DNA of 64,000 nt, from NCBI RefSeq assembly GCF_001039355.2, contig NW_019775712.1, forward strand, positions 178,723 to 242,722. The letters run 5' to 3'. This document shows, one piece after another, positions 25,670 through 37,594 of this stretch. The first letter of the stretch is position 1; each line of letters opens with the position of its first letter. The notes beneath the pieces are model-generated. The model saw nothing but the letters and a program-made list of their open reading frames with translations. It was not told the DNA's origin and did not search any database. Source of the stretch: Lingula anatina (taxonomy: Eukaryota > Brachiopoda > Lingulata > Lingulida > Lingulidae). The position numbers and the translations under genes were made by a program.

Positions 25670-27113
25670 GTTCTAATCTGTTGAGCTTGCTATTATTTAA
25701 TCATATTTCGATCAAAATTAACAAAAGATGTAACCAGTATAACAAATACGCCTAAAGTGCACAGAACTCTAATTTCTATAACAAAAGTTTAATTCCTCTA
25801 ACAAATTTCACAAAATGTTTCGGTGTATGGTTCACAGAAGTGAAACAAGTGTTTGACTCATCAAGAAAAACCTTTGTGGCGTTGGATATAAAAGTGATGG
25901 CTGGATTATTTGATGAATATTTCTTCTATATTTGTTTTTACATGCTCTATCTACTAAAATACAGATTGTCCAACTTCAGCAAAAATCTATCGTTATCGGA
26001 GGTAGTGAAATTAGAAAAAAGTATATATACGTCAAATGCCATTATAATATATACCCTCTACCAGTGCCGCAGATTAATTTTGTGCACTTTTCTTCACAGT
26101 ACAGAAATGTGCCATGCATTACCCAGAGGCATATCTGTAAATAACTAGTGAAAAATATGTGGCCCTGGTAGAGGAAAATATGCCACTTTGTATACGACAA
26201 TTCCAAGTCACATGACGGGATGCCTCTTAATTAAAATGATCTGGATCATTCTTGGGTTGTGGTGATACAGGGGTACATTGTAACACGGAGAAAATGGTCA
26301 GTCGCTTTTGCGCACATTTCAATATTGTATGGCAGATTTTTAAAAATCTGAAACCATCTACACAAAAAGACAATGGAATAGCACTGTTATCCCTAAACTG
26401 AGCGTCCGAAAGCAGGGATACAGTCTACCACGCTGGTTGAATACGTTGGTTGTGATTTTGACCCTGCTATCTGTAGTTCAACGAGTCAGTTGGTTCCAAA
26501 AGTCAACAACAATAATCTTCATTGCTCATCGTTTTAAATTCATTTGTTAGTCAATTGCTGTTTGACAGATTTTCATTTCATTTTGGATTTTATATATTTA
26601 TTTCAGCACTTATGCATTCGTGTACCTTTTATCCTTTGATACATTTATTTATATAACTCTTAATTTCATTTTCTCTCAGTTTGTTCTACGTTTGTTAATT
26701 TTGGTGGTTGGTATTGTTAACTGACACATATTGACAAATATCAACTAACCTTGCCTAGCTTTGAGTCCTAATGTCTGGAGCAAATGGACTGGATCGGCTT
26801 TGTCTACTGTAAATAGTCAGATATAATATTGTGAAAAAAAAAACACGTGTTTAGCTAGTGTCATTATTTCCTTTTATATTTCAATCTTATTTTGCATCAT
26901 GGGATTTCCGTCATAGCACAAGCCTTTGTTATGTTCTTTCAGAAAAATGTCAAATGTAAAATTGAAAGCGCATTTCATCGGCCAGAAGAAGCGCAATTGA
27001 GTTTCAGTGTCTATGTTATGTTTTTAAGCCGTCAATAAAGAAAACGTACCTGGAAAACTCGACAACAATACCACCCAAAACAGAACTCGATACTTTTCAT
27101 GGTAGTCTAACAT
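22020..27113 (-). CDS. Secreted C-type lectin with CTLD - nine EGF - CTLD architecture
   Basis: Seven minus-strand exons with consistent GT-AG borders and phases: 27050-27113, 26750-26806, 25319-25526, 24718-24931, 23305-24421, 22979-23186, 22020-22281 (709 residues plus TGA). Start: MLDYHEKYRVLFWVVLLSS, a signal peptide; the alternative ATG at 27098 is out of frame with the next exon. Residues about 41-181 are C-type lectin domain 1 (CVGGPPGTKTW, FVTWIGL, WVDGSPLNYVNWNG, KDCAAINT, CKTPGNVICQV). Residues 182-549 hold nine EGF modules, eight opening with D-[IV]-[DN]-E-C and most carrying the C.NT.GSF.C.C pattern of calcium-binding, Asn/Asp-hydroxylated EGF. Residues 554-695 are lectin domain 2 (CPGGPPGTETW, FATWIGL, WIDGTAVTYVNWDG). 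No transmembrane segment is visible, so the product is probably secreted. The sugar-binding tripeptide is not canonical (NPENK and SRPNP in place of EPN/QPD), so ligand preference is open. The two lectin domains are each split by an intron at the same place, with first halves of 208 nt in both. Confidence 0.88.
22772..22916 (+). mobile_element. GTCCGCC-type MITE in the last lectin intron
   Basis: Ends GTGTAACAGAAAGTCCGCCC and GGGCACTCTCTGTCGCGTTACAC. The centre (GGTTAGGGTTAGCC, CTAAGTGGGTCAAAATCTAGG) matches the elements at 20114-20273 and 6831-6973. Non-coding, located in the intron between the two exons of lectin domain 2. Confidence 0.72.
25618..25664. repeat. (CT)n microsatellite
   Basis: Long CT run in the intron of the lectin gene, upstream of the first lectin-domain exon. 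Confidence 0.9.
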
Positions 27114-29990
27114 GTCCGTCACTGTTCCTGTCTCTAAACTGCAATGGCGGCCAACCACTGTCATATCCTTATCGTATTTTAGTTGACAAGTGAAACACGT
27201 GAACTATATGAAATCATAAGAATTGAGCCTGAAGACGAATCATATGACGATGACACATGAGAATCCATTACTCTTTAAATATCCCGAAGACACTTTACGC
27301 TTTAGGCGAGTGTCCGTTAAGGTGCACAGCAAATAGTTTTGGTTCCGACAGTTTAAAAACTGCTTAATCAAACCCTTCTAGGTTTTAAGCAATAACTAAA
27401 TTGATTAATTAACGCTCTTAATTGCTCCCCCCCCCCCGCTTCCGCCCACGGCACCTATATTTTGCAAGCGTAGACGTGTTGAAGGTGAAACTGATTAATG
27501 TGAGTCAAATTTCTTCAAATAAAATAGGGATCTAAAGGGTCGCATTACCTTCAAACCGATTAACAATGCGATTATCTAACATAAAACGAGAAATAAATTT
27601 AAAGATGGTTTGCATATTGAATCGTGTGAAATCAATACGAGATTAACTACCCCCCAAAAAAATGTTTGTAAGTATCAGTACAGTCCTTTGGATAAAAGCT
27701 GTAAGGAACTTCAAGTTTGAATTTATTTCAGTAATATGCTTTATTTACGTGGATGTATTTGCTTTGAAGAAGCAACGTTTAACAGCCTCGTTTTTATCAG
27801 AATATGTAATAAGCATTCTATGGCATGGGCTACTGGTCGAAGTCTCAGCAGAGATGATAGTGCATTTACATGTACATTACTATAACTTAACTTATACGGT
27901 CGTACATAAGCAAACCTTTTGTCCGAAGTCAAATGTGCATCTCGTAAACATAAATTCAAAAAAATTACATTCTAGAGCCCACGCTGGATAAATTGTTCAA
28001 TGTTAGAGTAAAACGTAAGTATTTAATTGCGTAAAAAACTAATGTAATGTTGATGGTCATTAAAAAAAATTGATCTGGAGTAACGCCAAATTAAAGCTTA
28101 AATCATTCGAATAATTTGCTTTCCACGCCAAATGTGAGCATATCACTAACGTTTATTAGAAAAGGTTATTGATCGAACTTGAACAATAACAACAGCGTTG
28201 AATAATCACGACAACATCCTTACTGGGTACAAGATTGATGTATATACAACACGCAAGCGTAGCATATTTCTAATATTGTCGTTGGGTAAAAAAAACCCTT
28301 GTAGAGTTTACATTCAGTAGTCTAACGAATGCACAGGGCGGTTTCCGGCTGACATGGGCCGACCTATGTAAGCCAATAATATCGAATTACGATTTCTAAC
28401 CACAGTGACTGATCTAATCCATTTTGTGACCCACCCCTTGCCGCTGCCGTTAGACTGGTCTCAATCATAGGTCCCTGCCTCTAGAAAAAAAAAAAACAAA
28501 ATGCCGAGAAACGCCGTATAGCATTCAGGATTGGGTGTTTCAAAAATGCCTTAATCCTGAAAAAAAAGGTGTAAAGAATTAGACAAAAAATTAGTCTAAC
28601 TCAAGAAAAATTAGAGGTACTCAATTTGATGCAACATTGGGACTGTTTTATAAGAAGACAACCAAGACATATATACCAGACCGATGCTAACTCTATAGAA
28701 GTGGATTTGAATGTACTAAATGAATTAAACTTAATCCGAAGTAGACCGAATATCTGGTCTAAAAATTAAAACCAATTTTCGGACCAAGGACTTTTGTGAT
28801 ACAGTCCCCATATGTTAAATTACGCAGAGCAAACAGCACCGAATGACCTCGAGCTATGTGTATTATACACGTATATATGTATTTGTCATACACTCGTGCC
28901 TTATAACCAGGGGGTAGTGGCCAAGTGTTATTTATTGAAACATCAGTGACTATCTTACAGTTTGTGGTGGCGAGAAGAGTATGGACTGGTCAGTGTTTAA
29001 TGGGCAGTGGGCAGTGTTTGAGCCTGTTTGTTGTGTGCTCAGATGCATTTCCAGTGTTCCGCACGCTCTTCAGTTTTTGTTGATAAATATGAAATTTTGA
29101 AAGAGTTGCCAAGTTGCGCTTGCAAAAAGAGGACAAAAATCTGGATTGCTATTTATCGCACATCAGTAGGGGTCTACAGTGCAATCTGTTACATTCTTAA
29201 ATTCTTTTCAATTTTTAAATTCTTAAAAGAGTCTAAATAAAGAGAGCCTTGTGGACCTTTCACACACAAACGCACACAAGCTCACGCTCTCGCACGCGCG
29301 CGCACGCACACGCACAAGCACACAGTTGGCGGGTTATAATTCAGACAACTTAGGCCTACTGCTGCGCCACCCATGGCTATCAAATTACACACCGGAATAT
29401 TTTCAAATGTGCCTGTTTTAATAATATAAAGTTTCACCGAGATGGGGTAGGGGTAATCGCTTTGGATTGTTGGTTGACCTAAAAAAACGTATTCACAAGT
29501 AGTTGTGTTGTGTTTGGGAGAATGAGTGCGGTTGTAGTGAATTGTAACGTCTCATCTGTCACAATTGGGCGTTCTCAGTGCACATTTTGATTGCCCGTTT
29601 CGTTGATATTCCAATGTAAAGTCATTGTGCATTTGAATTCGGTTTACTCTCTCATATACCATTTCACACAGTGACATATTGCCAATTATTCCGCGTGCCA
29701 TGTAAAGGCAAAAAAGAAGAAAATAAAGGCGTGACAGATCCTCGCATAATATGTGAATAGCAGGACTTGCTTTGTGTTTCCATCTATCCATCAGTGATCG
29801 ATCTAGGTTTTTGTCGAGGCATGCAAATAGCGTAGAGACTGCTCTCATTTATCAGGTGTGTTATACTAGGAGCAATGCAGTTGGTTAACTCGACACAATG
29901 TTTGACCTGGTTTGCCTTACTATCAACCACAGCGCTTTTTTCAGGTCACGCGCTTCAGGTAAGACAACGGCACACGAGGGTGTGACAATC
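27114..29990. other. Intergenic stretch between the lectin gene and cGAS-like gene A
   Basis: The two genes are divergently arranged, so promoters of both should lie in or at the edges of this stretch. I see no further gene. There are several poly-C/poly-A runs and a CA/CG-rich microsatellite near 29270-29330. Open frames of 60-110 codons occur without motifs. Confidence 0.4.
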
Positions 29991-30028
29991 TCGACTTGCT
30001 AACCTCGTCATCGAAAGGTACATAACAG
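29991..30028 (+). other. Probable non-coding first exon of cGAS-like gene A (3' end)
   Basis: The sequence ending CATAACAG|GTAAGCTAGATTTCC aligns with the end of coding exon 1 of gene B (CCAACAG|GTAAGATAGGTTTTCC) and the downstream intron also aligns. In gene A the frame that would join exon 2 has a TAA shortly upstream and no ATG after it, so translation should start in exon 2. The 5' limit of this exon is unknown; the start given is arbitrary. Confidence 0.5.
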
Positions 30029-30931
30029 GTAAGCTAGATTTCCTTCAAAAGAAATACAACCCAGGATAGATAGATACGGGGAAAGATCACGACAGAGTGG
30101 TGCTGGAACCGACGGTTGTGCGGGTAAAAAACATCCACTTTCCTTGAGTACAATCAACTTTGCACACCGTCGCTTTCATTTCGCCTCATCTTCTTTACTA
30201 GGTGAATCTATAATTCATTGTACTTGGTATATGCCTAGTATTGATTTTCCTATAGAATGGATTGTATTGGGTTTTACTGAATGGATTTCAGGGCAATGGA
30301 CAGACCGTAAGCTAGGATGTCTTAGACAGTATATATAGAAAATATGAAAAACAGACCCTAGACGTCTTTGTAATCAGCCTTCGTTACCAAGGATAGCAAG
30401 CAGCATGTATAGACTTACTTATGTGACGTGATTTCAGTGCTGGTGTAGGCCAAATATAGGCCCCACGACAGATTGTTTTTAAATGTACATGTACTGACTT
30501 ACACAGGTAATAAACGTGCATCACTAGACGATAACATAACAAAGGGAAAGTGTCGCATTTAAAAGGAGCAAAGATCAAGCATCATCAGTTTGAGAAGTGG
30601 CTCAATGAAGTTTATTGCCGTTACAAGTTAGGACCATTATTTATTAAATCAAATTCTGCCTGAACCCTTATTTGTTTAGGCGAACAATTTCATACTTGTA
30701 TTATGATTCACAGCAGTGCGTGTGCCTTTTTACTAAAAAGAATACCGTCATCTATATCGGCCTATACATTGATAATGGCAGCGAGCATTGCTATTATGTT
30801 GAGCATTTGACCCATGAACAATGCATGTCAATTCTTTTGAACCAAAAATAGCTGTTTGTAGTAATAATACACTCAGTACTCAGGGCGTAGGACAGGATAT
30901 CAACATATTTTACATTTTCATTTAAAACGCC

Positions 30932-30934
<3 letters not shown>

Positions 30935-31014
<80 letters not shown>
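30935..31014. repeat. (CT)n(CA)n compound microsatellite
   Basis: A CT run followed directly by a CA run, ending about 60 bp before the splice acceptor of the first coding exon of gene A. Confidence 0.9.
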
Positions 31015-31016
<2 letters not shown>

Positions 31017-31083
31017 GAGAGCTATACCAATTGTAAAACATTTAATAAACACAGATATTTCACGTTTTCATTGCAGGAACACT

Positions 31084-32299
31084 ATGGAGGAAAACGCCCC
31101 ATCGCTACTGACCAGTGAAGAGTATCAGAAATTAATGAGTGATCTTCACTCGCCATTTGCATTCAGAGCCGCCCCCTTGCCAGACGACACATTACCAAAC
31201 AGCGACCGAGTGGACGGGAGCAGACGGCAAATTTCCACTGAGTCTGTAAATGCAAGGGGAAAAATAAAAAGTGATCCTTTCCTGAACCGATACATAAGCT
31301 ATGTAGACACCTACGAGGCAAGACTTCTGAAGGATGCCGAGGATGTGGAAGAGCGAGTTCGTTCGTACTTAAATACGGAAATTTTAGACAAATTGAACAG
31401 ATCACAAAGTGGAAATATATCGTCAAATTTAATGTTGAATTTTGAACTGATGCCGGCAGGGAGCTTCTACGAGGGCGTGAAAGTCAAACATGCCAATGAA
31501 TTCGACTATCTACTTGTCCCTTTCATTGAAGACACAGCCAGCAAGCGGCGCATCGAAATCGGCTCAAAACTAACCATGACAAGAAATTCTCTACCAACTA
31601 TCAAAAATATACGGGATCGTCCTGTCCAGCACCTGTCCTATTTCAGCCTTGGTACAAATGACCACGAAGTTGAGAGGGCACTCCGCAGTCTTACCGGCGC
31701 GTCGACAGGTGGCAACGGAAAGATATCGGCACGGAATGTGACGGAGGGTTTACGGGCAATGGTCTGTGAGGCTCTTGGGTGTGGCAATTCTAATTCTGTC
31801 ACCACCAAAGGGCCTGCGGTAACTCTGTACCTGAGTTGTCCAGGAACACAGGAAAACGGCCTGTACTTGAGGTGTCTTGGGAGAGAAATAGGAAGAGCTG
31901 GGATCCAATACCCAGTAAAAGTTGATTTGACATTGGCGCTTAAAGTGGAGGTTCCATTACAGTGTGAGTTCATGTATGGTTTGGTGGGATATTCAAACGA
32001 TTTTCTCTGTCAAAAAAAAAAAAAAAAAAGACTTGTTGCACACGCACGCACGCACGCAGCACGCACACTTTTCTGTGTAAAGCATTACCGCATCACTGTT
32101 CATTTCTGCCTGACACATGAAAAATGAAAATCCTTTTGAAGAAANAAAAAAAAAAAAAAAAAAATTGTTGCACACGCACGCACGCACGCAGCACGCACAC
32201 TTTTCTGTGTAAAGCATTACCGCATCACTGTTCATTTCTGCCTGACACATGTAAAATGAAAATCCTTTTGAAGAAAACTGAAAGTTGATGAACATCTGC

Positions 32300-32332
<33 letters not shown>

Positions 32333-35146
32333 GGAATGAAATATAAAAACATAAAACAGCAGATCTATAGGTCGTGGATATCAACTTCTACTTCTTGTTA
32401 CTATTCTTCCGAAAGCCGTTTCCATCGCAGGTTCTAGTAAGTAGTCCAGGTTCTAATGTTTGCTCTAATCTGAAACATATAAAACATTCTGTAAATTCAA
32501 CACTCAGCTACTGTAAATTGAAATATATTAAATAATATTCCTAAACCTGATGTTACAACAATATCGTCTTTCAGACTTCGATGAGGGTGACAATAAAACA
32601 AAGATAGTGGAACTGAACGAACTGACCGCTAGACGTCGCCACGACCTGACGAAGCAAATTCGCCACTGTTTCTTTGTCACTGCTGGTGATTTTTGGCAGT
32701 GCAGCTTTAGTTATCATCAGACCTACATCATCCGTGAAACAGCTGAGGAAAACCAAAGCGGATTAAGAGCCATCAAGGTGAGAATATAGTGTATAAAACA
32801 CGTGCCTTTTTTTATTCTATTTAATTAGATTAAAGTCAACTAAATTAAGAAATGAAGCGAATAAAGATAAAAAAATTCAAATAACATAAAACTCGTGTTC
32901 TTGAAATTTTTTAAATGGCCTGAAAAGGGAAATAAGCCGAATACCGCAGTGATATTGTTATATTTTGTCAAATGGAAATACGCATGTTGAAAACTGTCCT
33001 GAACTCATTAAAGGATTTCTTGAATTATTACGTTTTTGCGCAGATTGCACTTTCATCTGAAAAGGCAAAGCCGCACACATGAATATGCGAATTTCATTTT
33101 TAAAGCTGCTTTAAAAGTAGAATGTCATTACTGTCAGTTGATAAACAGAACAGGAACAATTGATTGATTCCTGAAAAAGTCCTAAGAGAAAGCTATTTCC
33201 AATCCATTGATTGATCTGCGTCAATAGTCATACAAAAATAGGCTCACAAAAAGAGCTATTGAATATTGATAAGGCCTGGTAAATGATTTTTCACGTTACA
33301 GAGTTTGCGAGATGACCTCTCCCTATCGGACCCCCTGGACAATACCATCCTCAGTACGTATCCTCTTAAGGTCGCTTACCTCAACAAAACCTTCAACATG
33401 GACGACGAGGACGTGGAACGTCAGGGAAAGGTAAAGAGAACGTGTAAAAATATACTCGTGCGTCCTACACCCAGATTGAAAAAAAAAGAGTCTGTTGCAT
33501 TTTGCTTCAACACCTTACATTTCAGATGTAACATGAATTAACAGACAAATGACAAGAAATTGGTATAATTTACACAATGGACGTGTCTTTGAAAACTCTG
33601 TTTAGTGTTGCAGCGCACCCTTGAGGGGCAGATTCATGTAAATATTTAGTGCTCCTGATCTAAAAACTCATTATTTGCTTATATTTTTCAGGAAACAAAA
33701 TGGAACGCTGCTGAAATTGATAAACATGTGGTTGACATGCTTCAGTCAATTGACGAGCAGGGAGCTGAAAGAAGCATGAAGGATATCTTCATTAAAAACA
33801 ACGCTGTGTTCCACGACGCCGATAAGTCTTATCTTGAAAGCCGACGACTTCTGCGCCATCTGAAGACAGAAAAGAAACTGTATAAATTACATGGGCGTGG
33901 CCACTGCTGCTGCCTGTCAATCATTATAGTGCTACTCATTTTAGTTGCTATAACGGCTCTGACATTTAATGAGGCCATAAATTACAAAACATTACCAAAA
34001 GAAATATGTATAACAGCATCCATTAGTAGCGGGTCGGTTATAGTTGGCTTACTTTGCTTATTGATGGGGATTGTCTGTTTTGCTCTGACTTCCTGTTCCT
34101 TTGTTTTGTTTAACCGCTGCTGTGTGAAGCGCCAGTCAAAACTGTACCAACTGTCATTTTGCTGCCTTTTGTTTCTCTACATTTGTGCTTTGATTTTTGC
34201 ATTAATTGTCTTCGGCATTGTTTTAACCATTTTGATTCTATTCTACTTTGCTCGCATGGACGCGTGCCAAGTTGTGTCGGATATGGAAGACTATTTCCAC
34301 GTGGCCGCAGGGATATCTTTTGCCGGCGTTGGGCTGGTGTTTCTTTACATCTCCATCTTCTATATATGCCTTAGATATTGTGGGCGTCATTGCATGTGGG
34401 GCACACACTCATGGCCGCGTTGGGACCTTTGCTCTAGTTTCAGGGGAACATGCGTGGGCGTCTGCTGCCAAAAAAGCTACCACAACGACGTTTTTGCTTG
34501 GTTCATGTGTGATGACATCTTCTGTCGTATTTGCTGTCGTAGGATGTATGAAGAGGGCTTCATTCGTGGACCTCTGCGGGCCTCGGTCTTTGACAGGGCC
34601 ACGGCACGGTTTCAGAAAACAGTTGGCCTGAGTGGAGCAGTTGAGGAACGAGTGGCCGTCACTTACGAACGAGAGACAGGAGGAGCTTTACAAACCGTAG
34701 ACCAGTCTGAAGCGTCAGTTAGTGAACAAACAAGACATGACGGCGAAAGCGGGGAAGCGTCCTCTTCTCAAATCAGTTTGGATGTGGAGGTTTCCCCCCG
34801 TTCTGAAGTTACCACTGATGACAGCCAAGATCCTGGAACCGACAGAGATCACCAACAGGAAGTCTCAGACGTGGAACAAGAACCGGACGAACAGCTCCAA
34901 GACCCAAGTGTTGAAGCTGAAGAGTCACCNCCTGGAGAAAGTGGGGAAGCGTCCTTTTCTCAAATCAGTTTGGTTGAGGAGGTTTCCCGTTCTGAAGTTA
35001 CCATTGATGACAGCCAAGATCCTGGAACCGACAGAGATGACCAACAGGAAGTCTCAGATGTGGAACAAGAACCGGACGAACAGCTCCAAGACCCAAGTGT
35101 TGAAGCTGAAGAGTCACCAGGGTCACAAGTCACCGATGCAGACTAA
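31084..35146 (+). CDS. cGAS-like / Mab-21 nucleotidyltransferase with C-terminal four-helix membrane domain, paralogue A
   Basis: Four coding exons: 31084-31963 (acceptor at 31076), 32575-32777, 33302-33430, 33692-35146; 888 residues as assembled. Nucleotidyltransferase core about residues 64-400: GS at 126-127 in PAGSFYEGVKVKHANEFD, catalytic acids E139 and D141, third acid D281 in PVKVDLTLAL; the C-lobe ends near STYPLKVAYLNK. These are the three metal ligands of cGAS-like receptors, so the enzyme looks competent. No H-x5-CC-x6-C zinc thumb is visible. Residues 405-470 are a charged helix-rich linker. Four hydrophobic segments follow at about 477-496, 516-544, 558-590 and 607-631, then a cysteine-rich stretch 634-687 ending FMCDDIFCRICC, then an acidic Ser/Glu/Asp-rich tail. 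An even number of helices puts both ends on the cytosolic side. A single N at 34930 joins two versions of the same 65-residue tail segment; this is probably an assembly error, and the real protein is likely about 825 residues. ITPRIP-type Mab-21 proteins are also membrane-bound, but through an N-terminal helix. Confidence 0.87.
32030..32276. repeat. Unmerged contig overlap around single N at 32144
   Basis: About 112 bp (TTGTTGCACACGCACGCACG to CCTTTTGAAGAAA) occurs at 32034-32143 and again at 32165-32276, separated by a poly-A run and one N. It lies in the first coding intron of gene A and has no effect on the exons. Confidence 0.8.
32299..32329. repeat. (TGTC)n microsatellite
   Basis: Seven TGTC units in an intron of gene A. 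Confidence 0.85.
34738..35146 (+). repeat. Duplicated acidic-tail segment in gene A, with single-N join at 34930
   Basis: The segment 34739-34929 is followed after one N by a second, slightly different version (34934-35120). The first version is identical by eye, over 191 bp, to 42996-43186. The second version differs from both at several positions (for example SSSQISLDVEVSPR against SFSQISLVEEVSR). This suggests two alleles strung together and not a real protein repeat. Confidence 0.8.
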
Positions 35147-35208
35147 GCGGGGTAAATTGATGTTTTAACAGACTTAAATGTCTTACACTGGATCGAAAGG
35201 CAAAAGCA

Positions 35209-35214
35209 AATAAA
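35209..35214 (+). terminator. Candidate polyadenylation signal of gene A
   Basis: AATAAA about 60 bp after the stop codon. The same signal is kept in the allelic copy near 43275. Further AATAAA hexamers occur near 35705 and 35754, so the real cleavage site is open. Confidence 0.4.
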
Positions 35215-35828
35215 AAGAAACGATTTCTGAAGGTACCAAACAGGACACACAATAGCCACCGGAGCATAAACAACGGGTGGATAATATTGCTGCAGATGTG
35301 GAGGATGAGTTTAGTATCTGTAGAATTAGAAAATTAGCTAAATCTACGTTATCACATGCAAATGCACGATTGCAATCTAATGCTTGTTATATAAGTAGTC
35401 GGTTGTGAAGCCATGTAATGTCTTGTAGCAGTCAGGTTGGTAGCTTGGTCAACTAGGGCTTGCAGGGAACCAGTCTTGGCTGTTTCTTTTTCAATAATTA
35501 CTAACTTGATAAAAAATCCCCCGTCACCTTACACAGATACTACAGACATTTTTGACGTTTTTTCCTTTTATAACCAACAATATTAAAGCTTTATTTTGTT
35601 CAGAAATAATAGAGTTATGAAAAAATGACTTTTGAATAAGATTTGAATTTTAGATTGTTGTTCAGACATGCACATGCTGTTATCAACTGCATGTATTCCA
35701 TTTGAATAAAATATCTTTGAAAATACATAATGACTCTGTAACAACGCATTTGTAATAAACCGGTATTTTCTATATTCACAGCTTTCTGTAAGCACGACCA
35801 GCGTCAAAAAGTTTGCTTACCCCCTCCT

Positions 35829-35862
<34 letters not shown>

Positions 35863-35961
35863 CGATACTCAAGGGGTTTAAACTCCCAAAACGGAGTTAA
35901 TTGATAGACCTGATATTATGTTTCTTTCACACACTTAAAATGTGTAATCCAAGTGTCTAAA

Positions 35962-37561
35962 TATAGTCCGGTGGCTTAAGGAAAAAATCGTGACACGGCG
36001 GATAAAAGCACCAAATTTGGCATGTAGTTACCTTTTGACATTCTAAATCAAATAAGAGCCGTAGCCCTCCCAAACAATTTACCGTTTGGTAAAAAAATCC
36101 AAAATGGCCGCCAATTTATGGTATTCTTTAGAAATATGTACATACCCATGTTGATTTTTATCAAATAAATCATTTTCTCAGAGTTTTCCACACCCTAATT
36201 TCCCATTTTATTCATATATGTCAGATAGCAAACAAGTTTCCTTGGACTTTTTGAAAAAATCCAAGATGGCTGTCATATGCCGTAGAAACAGCCATAGGAA
36301 TACTAGTGCACAACTAATACCAGCTAGAAAGATACGTTGTCCACTATCAAATTACCCACATAAAATGTCCGTGGTGAGTAACTACTAAATGTTCTTGGGC
36401 ATTTTGGAAAATCCAAGATGGCTGCCATGTGCCACAGGAATTCTAGTATACGCGGGATTTAACTAATGGCAACTGGAAAGATTAATTTTCCACTATCAAA
36501 TTAAGTTTGTTTCTGAGTGTTTTCCACATCCTTTCCACCCACGAAATATGTATATGGTGAGTAACTAACATGCATTCTTGGGCATTTTGAGAAAATCCAA
36601 TATGGCCGCCATATGTCATAGGAATTCTTCTAGTATTACAAAGGGTTAAAACTAATGGGTTAAATCTATTCTGAGAAAATCCAAGATAGCTACAATTGAC
36701 ATAGGAATACTAATGGGTAAGTTTCAATTGCTGCCTGTGGTTTGTTATACAATTACATTACCATGAGTTTGTTTTAAAAATAATTTACGTTTTTCTTTCC
36801 ATTTATTATTACCCCTATGGTGTATACCTCGTCTGTAGCATGTGTGCATCTTTAAGTATTCTGAAGAAATTCAAGATGTCTGTCTTTTGTCATTAGAATA
36901 TTCGTACAGATAATCAAATAATGAGATACACTGAGTACAATTTAAATGTAGTTAACTTAAGATTGTTTTAAATGTTTTCCCTTTCACATCCTATTTATCC
37001 TTTTGAAAGACTCTGTGTGTGTAGAAAGTGTATGTATCCTTGAGTAGTATTCGGAGAAAAACCAAGATAGCTGCCAGTTGCGATAGGAATATATCATTCA
37101 AATGCACATAGGTGTCAATTAATGGAAAAGTTCAGACATTGATTCCAACATGAAATAAAGTTTGATGTTCAGACATGTTTACATCCTTATTAACCTCACT
37201 CTATATAAATCTGGTGTGTAGGAAGTGTGCATCTTGCGTATTTGAGAAAATTCAAGATTGCTGCAATTCACAATAGGAATAGTACAGTCAACTAGTGCCA
37301 GAGAGACATTGGGTTTAATATAAAATGAATTTTGTTTCTCGGTATTTCCCACATTCTTTTTGGACTTTGAGATATCTGTCTGGTGGGTAACAAGTGTGTA
37401 CCCTTAAGTATTTTGACAAAATATCATAATGACCCTGATTTTCCTTAGAAGTGCCTATAAAATCCAATGCACCAGGTTTCTTATGGGGAAAAGAAGGCCA
37501 TCTTGGATTTCCCCAAAATGATCAAATATGGACATTAATTACCTAACAGCTATGTATCACG

Positions 37562-37594
<33 letters not shown>

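Noticed and set aside
31993-32352. 119-codon minus-strand frame with internal repeat
   Set aside because: It is created by the duplicated contig end, poly-A runs and the N at 32144 inside an intron of gene A.
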